Below are positions 60,195-64,000 of a stretch of DNA of 64,000 nucleotides, piece after piece (the stretch's first letter is position 1; each line of letters opens with the position of its first letter). The notes under the pieces were generated by a model that made no database searches, was not told the origin of the DNA, and worked only from the letters and a program-made list of their open reading frames with translations. The stretch lies in NCBI GenBank assembly GCA_016178505.1, contig JACOTG010000130.1, forward strand, positions 1-64,000, in the 5' to 3' direction. The DNA is from Planctomycetota bacterium. Lineage in GTDB: Bacteria > Planctomycetota > JACOTG01. Position numbers and translations under genes: made by a program.

Positions 60195-61799
60195 ATGCCC
60201 GCGAAGCGGACCGTGATCTTCGGATTCCTCGGCACCAAGCTCGACGAGGGGCACGCTGCCGACCGTTGGGATCGATGGCGTCCGACTGTCGCGCTGTGCC
60301 AGCACGAGGACTTGCTCGTGCATCGTCTGGAGCTCCTCCACGGGAGCAAGCCGTCCGACGTGTCGCTTTCGTCGCTGATCGAGCGCGACATCGCGCACGT
60401 GTCGCCCGAGACGACGGTCCATCGGTCGGTCGTAGACCTCGAGAACCCGTGGGACTTCCAACAGGTGTATGGCGTGTTGCACGCGTTCGCCCGCGCGTAC
60501 CCGTTCGCGCCCGAGAAAGAGGACTATCTCGTCCACATCACGACGGGGACGCATGTCGCGCAGATTTGTCTGTTCCTTCTCACCGAGTCGCGTCACTTTC
60601 CCGCGCGACTCATCCAGACGTCGCCGCCGAAGCGTCGCGCGGACATCGGACCCGGCCAGTTCGCGATCATCGACCTCGACCTCTCGCGCTACGATCAGAT
60701 CGCATCGCGCTACCAGGAGGAGCACCGTGAGGGCGTGTCGCTCCTCAAGTCGGGCATCGAGACGCGCAATGCCGAGTTCAACCGCCAGATCGAGGAGATC
60801 GAGAAGGTTGCGATCGCGTCGAAGGCGCCGATTCTCCTCATGGGTCCGACGGGCGCCGGCAAGTCGCAGCTCGCTCGCCGCATCTGGGAGCTGAAGAAGC
60901 AGCGCCATCAGCTCGACGGTCCGTTCGTCGAGGTGAACAGCGCGACCTTGCGCGGGGACACGGCGGCTTCGTCGCTGTTCGGTCACAAGCGCGGCGCGTT
61001 CACCGGGGCGGTCGTCGATCGCCCGGGCCTCCTGCGCAGCGCCGATCGCGGCCTCCTGTTCCTCGACGAGATCGGCGAGCTCGGCGCCGACGAGCAAGCG
61101 ATGCTCCTGCGTGCGCTCGAGGAGAAGCGCTTCTTGCCGGTCGGCTCGGACCGCGAGGTCGAGAGCGACTTCCAGCTCATCGCCGGCACGAACCGCGACC
61201 TCGGCGTGAGCGTCGCGGACGGACGATTCCGCGAGGATCTGCTCGCGCGCATCAACTTGTGGACGTTTCGGCTGCCGGGACTTCGCGATCGAATCGAAGA
61301 CTTGCGACCGAATCTCGACTTCGAACTCGACAAGTTCTCTCGCGCGACCGGTAAGCGCGTCAGCTTCAACAAAGAGGCTCGCGAGCGATACGTCGATTTT
61401 GCGACATCGGCGTCCGCCGACTGGCGCGGCAATTTCCGCGATCTGAACGCGAGCATCACGCGACTCGCGACCTTGGCGACCGGCGGCCGCATCACCGTCG
61501 TGCTCGTGGACGAGGAGATCGAGCGACTGCGATCGTCGTGGCGGCGCCGCGACGCCGCGATCGACGGGTCGCTCACCGAACTGCTCGGCGCCGCGCGCTT
61601 CGCCGAGGTGGATCGCTTCGATCGTGTGCAGCTCGCGGACGTCGTCCAGGTCTGTCGCGAGTCGCGAAGTCTCTCGGAGGCGGGCCGCGTCCTCTTCGCA
61701 ATCTCGCGTGCCAAGAAGTCGACCGCGAACGACGCCGACCGATTGCGCAAGTACCTCGCGCGTTTCGACCTCACGTGGGACGCGATTCACTCGAGCTAG
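60195..61799 (+). CDS. rtcR: Sigma-54-dependent activator RtcR
   Basis: This 534-residue protein has an N-terminal CARF-like sensor domain (residues 1-185: VIFGFLGTKLDEG; HITTGTHVAQICLFLL). The AAA+ activator domain has Walker A GPTGAGKS (near 217), the sigma-54 loop GAFTGA (near 266), Walker B LLFLDEIGEL and an arginine-finger region FREDLLARINLW. A C-terminal helical DNA-binding region follows (ESRSLSEAGRVLFA). RtcR is thought to sense RNA ends such as 2',3'-cyclic phosphates and activate the rtcBA operon. The ATG at 60195 is used; a TTG two codons upstream is possible. It is divergent from rsr. Confidence 0.96.
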   Translation: MPAKRTVIFGFLGTKLDEGHAADRWDRWRPTVALCQHEDLLVHRLELLHGSKPSDVSLSSLIERDIAHVSPETTVHRSVVDLENPWDFQQVYGVLHAFARAYPFAPEKEDYLVHITTGTHVAQICLFLLTESRHFPARLIQTSPPKRRADIGPGQFAIIDLDLSRYDQIASRYQEEHREGVSLLKSGIETRNAEFNRQIEEIEKVAIASKAPILLMGPTGAGKSQLARRIWELKKQRHQLDGPFVEVNSATLRGDTAASSLFGHKRGAFTGAVVDRPGLLRSADRGLLFLDEIGELGADEQAMLLRALEEKRFLPVGSDREVESDFQLIAGTNRDLGVSVADGRFREDLLARINLWTFRLPGLRDRIEDLRPNLDFELDKFSRATGKRVSFNKEARERYVDFATSASADWRGNFRDLNASITRLATLATGGRITVVLVDEEIERLRSSWRRRDAAIDGSLTELLGAARFAEVDRFDRVQLADVVQVCRESRSLSEAGRVLFAISRAKKSTANDADRLRKYLARFDLTWDAIHSS

Positions 61800-61863
61800 C
61801 GAGCGGTTGCGCAACGCGCGTAGAATCGTCCGGCGTAGCCATTCGGAATAGATAGGAGAACCC

Positions 61864-62292
61864 ATGACCCCGACGATCCGACAAACCGTGACGTTGCCGG
61901 CGCCGCCCGAGCAGCTCTACGCGATGTACATGGATCCGAAGACGCACGCGGCGTTCACCGGCGGGCGCGTGACCATCAGCGCGAAGCCCGGCTCGAAGTT
62001 CTCTGCGTTCGGCGGCGCGATCGGAGGCACGACGGTTTGCGCGGTTCCGGGGCGCATGGTCGTTCAGCTTTGGAAGTCGACGTATTGGCGGCGTAGCGAC
62101 CTCGATTCGGTGCTGATCCTGACGTTCTCGAAGGCGCGCGGCGGCGGCCGCATTGACCTCGTTCACGTGAACGTCGCGCCTCAGGACCATCGCGGCGTCA
62201 CGAAGGGTTGGAAGAATTACTACTGGAAACCGTGGCGTCAGTACCTCGTCGCCGCGAAGAAATCGAAGCGCCCGCGCCGCTCGCGCGCTTGA
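61864..62292 (+). CDS. SRPBCC family protein (AHSA1-like)
   Basis: This 142-residue protein of the AHSA1/SRPBCC fold has IRQTVTLPAPPEQLYAMYMDP as first strand and helix, then FTGGRVTISAKPGSKFSAFGG and RMVVQLWKSTYWRR. HVNVAPQDHRGVTKGWKNYYWKPWRQYL is the usual C-terminal helix, split here by several aromatics. The tail is basic. AGGAGAA precedes the ATG. It follows rtcR by 64 bases in the same direction, so a link to RNA repair is possible but not suggested by the family. Confidence 0.82.
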   Translation: MTPTIRQTVTLPAPPEQLYAMYMDPKTHAAFTGGRVTISAKPGSKFSAFGGAIGGTTVCAVPGRMVVQLWKSTYWRRSDLDSVLILTFSKARGGGRIDLVHVNVAPQDHRGVTKGWKNYYWKPWRQYLVAAKKSKRPRRSRA

Positions 62293-62395
62293 CGGACTTC
62301 GCGCGCTTCGCGTAGCGTCACTCGATCGATCCATCGGGAGATTTTGCTTCACGGCGCACGAGCGCTTTCGAAGTGGGATTCAAAGGAGGCGTTCG

Positions 62396-63805
62396 ATGAG
62401 AATTCGCTGTTTCGTCATCACCGTGGTCATGGGTCTGACGACCGCGCTCCTCGGCTCGACCGCTCGCGCGGCCAACCCACCCGCCAACGACGACTGCAGC
62501 GGGGCGGTGGCCGTCGGCCTGGGCGTGACGCCGTTCGACAGCACGTGCGCGACCGCTGTTCTCGGCGATCCGCTGACGTGCCAGATCCCGCCAACCGCGA
62601 CGATCTGGTTTGCATTCACGGCGACGACCAGCGACGTCCACATCGCCGACACGTGCGGCACGAGCTACGACACGGTGCTGAGCGTGCTCGAGGGTCCGAC
62701 GGCGTGCGGACCCTTCACCGTGCATCAATGCAACGACGACAACTCGGCGTATTGCGGCGCCGGATCGGTCTCGTCGGAGGTCGCTTGGTGCGCGACTGCC
62801 GGAACGACCTACTTCGTCATGGTCGACTCGTTCGATGGATCGACCGGCCTCGGCCAGCTCGAGATCATCGACACCGGATCCCCGTGCGCGCAACCGCCGA
62901 ACGATTCGTGTGCGAGCCCGACGCCGCTGCCGAGCCACGGTCCGTTTCCGATCTTGGGCAACGAGGACACCACGGGCGCGACGTCGGATTTCACCGACAC
63001 TCCCCAATCGTGCGGCTATGTGAACCAGCGCTCGGTGTGGTTCGCGTGGACGGCGCCGGAGAACGGCAGCGCGTCGTTCGAGACGTGCGACAGCACGTAC
63101 GACACGACCGTCGCGGTTTTCACGGGCGCGTGCGGCGGTCTCACCGAGGTCGTGTGCAACGACGACGAATCCGGCGGTCATTGTCCGGGCACGCTCCAGT
63201 CGCGAGTCGATTGGCTGTGCACGACCGGTACCCAATACCTCATCCGCGTCAGCGCGTACGGCACGAGTGGCTCCGGCGGCACTTTGCAATACGCGCTCGT
63301 GTGCGACGTCGCCTCGGTTCAGTGCCGTTCCGGGAACATCAACACCGGCGTCGGGCCTCAGATCGACGTGCTCTACGTGAACGGCACGCCCGGCTTCTTC
63401 CCGGAACGCTACGTGACCGTGACGCCGGCGACTCCGTTCACGCTCGACATCCAGTCCACGCCATTCGGTGGAACTCGCTACGCGATGTACGTGTGGGTGG
63501 GTCTGCCCGACGACTCGACGCTGCGCACGCTGCCGAGTGGGGTCGGCAGAACATGCATGCCGACGCCGCTCAGCGCGGGCCCGCGACATCCCGTGAGGAT
63601 CGCCAACAACATCGGAATGCCAAGCCGTCTCGGTGTCGAGAACTGGCCGGGCCCGCGAACGCAACCGGCGCCGTACCGGCTCCTCGATTTACCGGGCGGT
63701 TTGGGTCGAACGGGCACGTTCTTCTTCGAGGGGTTGATGCTCGACCCGGGAGCTCCGAACGGGACCGCGGGCGTCACCAACGGCATCGTCGTGATCTCGC
63801 GTTGA
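62396..63805 (+). CDS. Secreted protein with two PPC-like repeats and shared C-terminal domain
   Basis: This 469-residue exported protein has a signal peptide ending near GSTARAA. Two homologous cysteine-rich beta-sandwich repeats follow. Each has PPANDDCSGA/PPNDSCASPT at its start, a W-F-A-F/W-T strand, C-D-S/T-x-Y-D-T and QCNDD/VCNDDE, like bacterial pre-peptidase domains. The C-terminal module (from nt 63328) begins GNINTGVGPQIDVLYVNG and ends GVTNGIVVISR, matching three other proteins in the window. AAAGGAGG precedes the ATG. It is likely a surface protein. Confidence 0.8.
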   Translation: MRIRCFVITVVMGLTTALLGSTARAANPPANDDCSGAVAVGLGVTPFDSTCATAVLGDPLTCQIPPTATIWFAFTATTSDVHIADTCGTSYDTVLSVLEGPTACGPFTVHQCNDDNSAYCGAGSVSSEVAWCATAGTTYFVMVDSFDGSTGLGQLEIIDTGSPCAQPPNDSCASPTPLPSHGPFPILGNEDTTGATSDFTDTPQSCGYVNQRSVWFAWTAPENGSASFETCDSTYDTTVAVFTGACGGLTEVVCNDDESGGHCPGTLQSRVDWLCTTGTQYLIRVSAYGTSGSGGTLQYALVCDVASVQCRSGNINTGVGPQIDVLYVNGTPGFFPERYVTVTPATPFTLDIQSTPFGGTRYAMYVWVGLPDDSTLRTLPSGVGRTCMPTPLSAGPRHPVRIANNIGMPSRLGVENWPGPRTQPAPYRLLDLPGGLGRTGTFFFEGLMLDPGAPNGTAGVTNGIVVISR

Positions 63806-63921
63806 CGCGCGCGGGCGCGAAGGGACTCAAAGCTCTCGCCGAGACGGCTCTCGACGCGAAGCGACGCACCGCTCGGCAGTGTCGCGAAACGTGAACGTGC
63901 GTTGCGTTCGCGCGACGTCGC

Positions 63922-64000
63922 TCAGTTCGACTTCTGCATGCGGGTCTTGAACTCCTCGTAACTCAGTGGCTGGGTAAGAAGTTCATTGACTGCGGCCATC
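63922..64000 (-). CDS. C-terminal end of an unidentified gene
   Basis: On the minus strand a frame enters from the right edge and ends at the TGA complementary to 63922-63924. Its last residues are LLTQPLSYEEFKTRMQKSN, which look like a normal helical C-terminus. Too little is visible to name it. The 116 bases between it and the secreted protein gene show no coding signal. Confidence 0.4.
   Translation of the reverse strand, partial: MAAVNELLTQPLSYEEFKTRMQKSN

Noticed and set aside
60195-61799. CRISPR-associated CARF regulator
   Set aside because: The AAA+ domain with GAFTGA and the divergent rtcBA operon identify RtcR. No cas gene or repeat array is in the window.

Overview
The window is GC-rich and densely coded in short operons on both strands. 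Many gene products carry signal peptides or lipoboxes, and several genes begin with GTG. The mix suggests a Planctomycetota-like bacterium, possibly the lineage rich in secreted proteins that share a C-terminal domain. Supporting content includes a Gfo/Idh oxidoreductase, an S46 peptidase, a GH29 fucosidase, a BatA/vWA operon, ECF sigma factors next to regulatory-like secreted proteins, a DUF1570-like metalloprotease, and a carbamoyltransferase/SxtJ/DUF5989 cluster. No rRNA or ordinary tRNA gene was seen, so the taxonomy is inference only.

Layout. 0-5 kb: a partial coiled-coil membrane protein, then an S46 peptidase / class I aldolase / Gfo-Idh operon. 5-9 kb: DUF3788, a ParDE toxin-antitoxin pair, SRPBCC, TfoX-like and a BBE-type flavoprotein. 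9-18 kb: two paralogous membrane proteins, two secreted proteins sharing a C-terminal domain, an ECF sigma operon whose last gene is a thioredoxin fold without CXXC, and an M20 peptidase. 18-29 kb: a frameshifted GT39-like/TPR protein, a lipoprotein alpha-L-fucosidase, a beta-propeller secreted protein, an alpha/beta hydrolase with an internal stop, an aldehyde dehydrogenase, a GNAT and Hsp20. 29-33 kb: a Zn-dependent phospholipase C-like protein, a Tat-exported glycosylasparaginase and an RluA synthase. 33-40 kb: a BatA / vWA / coiled-coil operon with two interruptions. 40-48.5 kb: a surface-modification cluster with three SGNH hydrolases, two carbamoyltransferases, SxtJ-like and DUF5989 proteins, and a 192-bp MITE-like insertion. 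48.5-55.5 kb: a metalloprotease, a lipoprotein, a terpene-cyclase-fold protein, an HtrA protease, its apparently dead paralogue, and a broken ECF sigma gene.

The most notable system lies at 55.6-61.8 kb. It is a complete RNA-repair locus: rtcR reads rightward, and leftward rsr (Ro60) - four tandem Y-RNA-like genes - rtcB - rtcA. A sigma-54 promoter sits in front of rsr. Three ATTGG/CCAAT half-sites spaced about two helical turns lie between rsr and rtcR. The Y-RNA stems show compensatory base changes. Three of the four RNAs carry a TTCGAAY T-arm, and one is a nearly perfect circularly permuted tRNA in which the Ro-binding stem replaces the anticodon arm. Expected logic: RtcR senses RNA damage, sigma-54 transcription makes Ro60, Y RNAs, the RtcB ligase and the RtcA cyclase, and Ro60/Y RNA handles damaged RNA while RtcB/RtcA reseal ends.

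A second unexplained pattern is a C-terminal module of about 150-160 residues shared by four secreted proteins with unrelated N-termini. Five ORFs between 20 and 42 kb are interrupted by one frameshift or stop each. They may be real decay, phase variation (one sits in a G11 tract) or assembly error.
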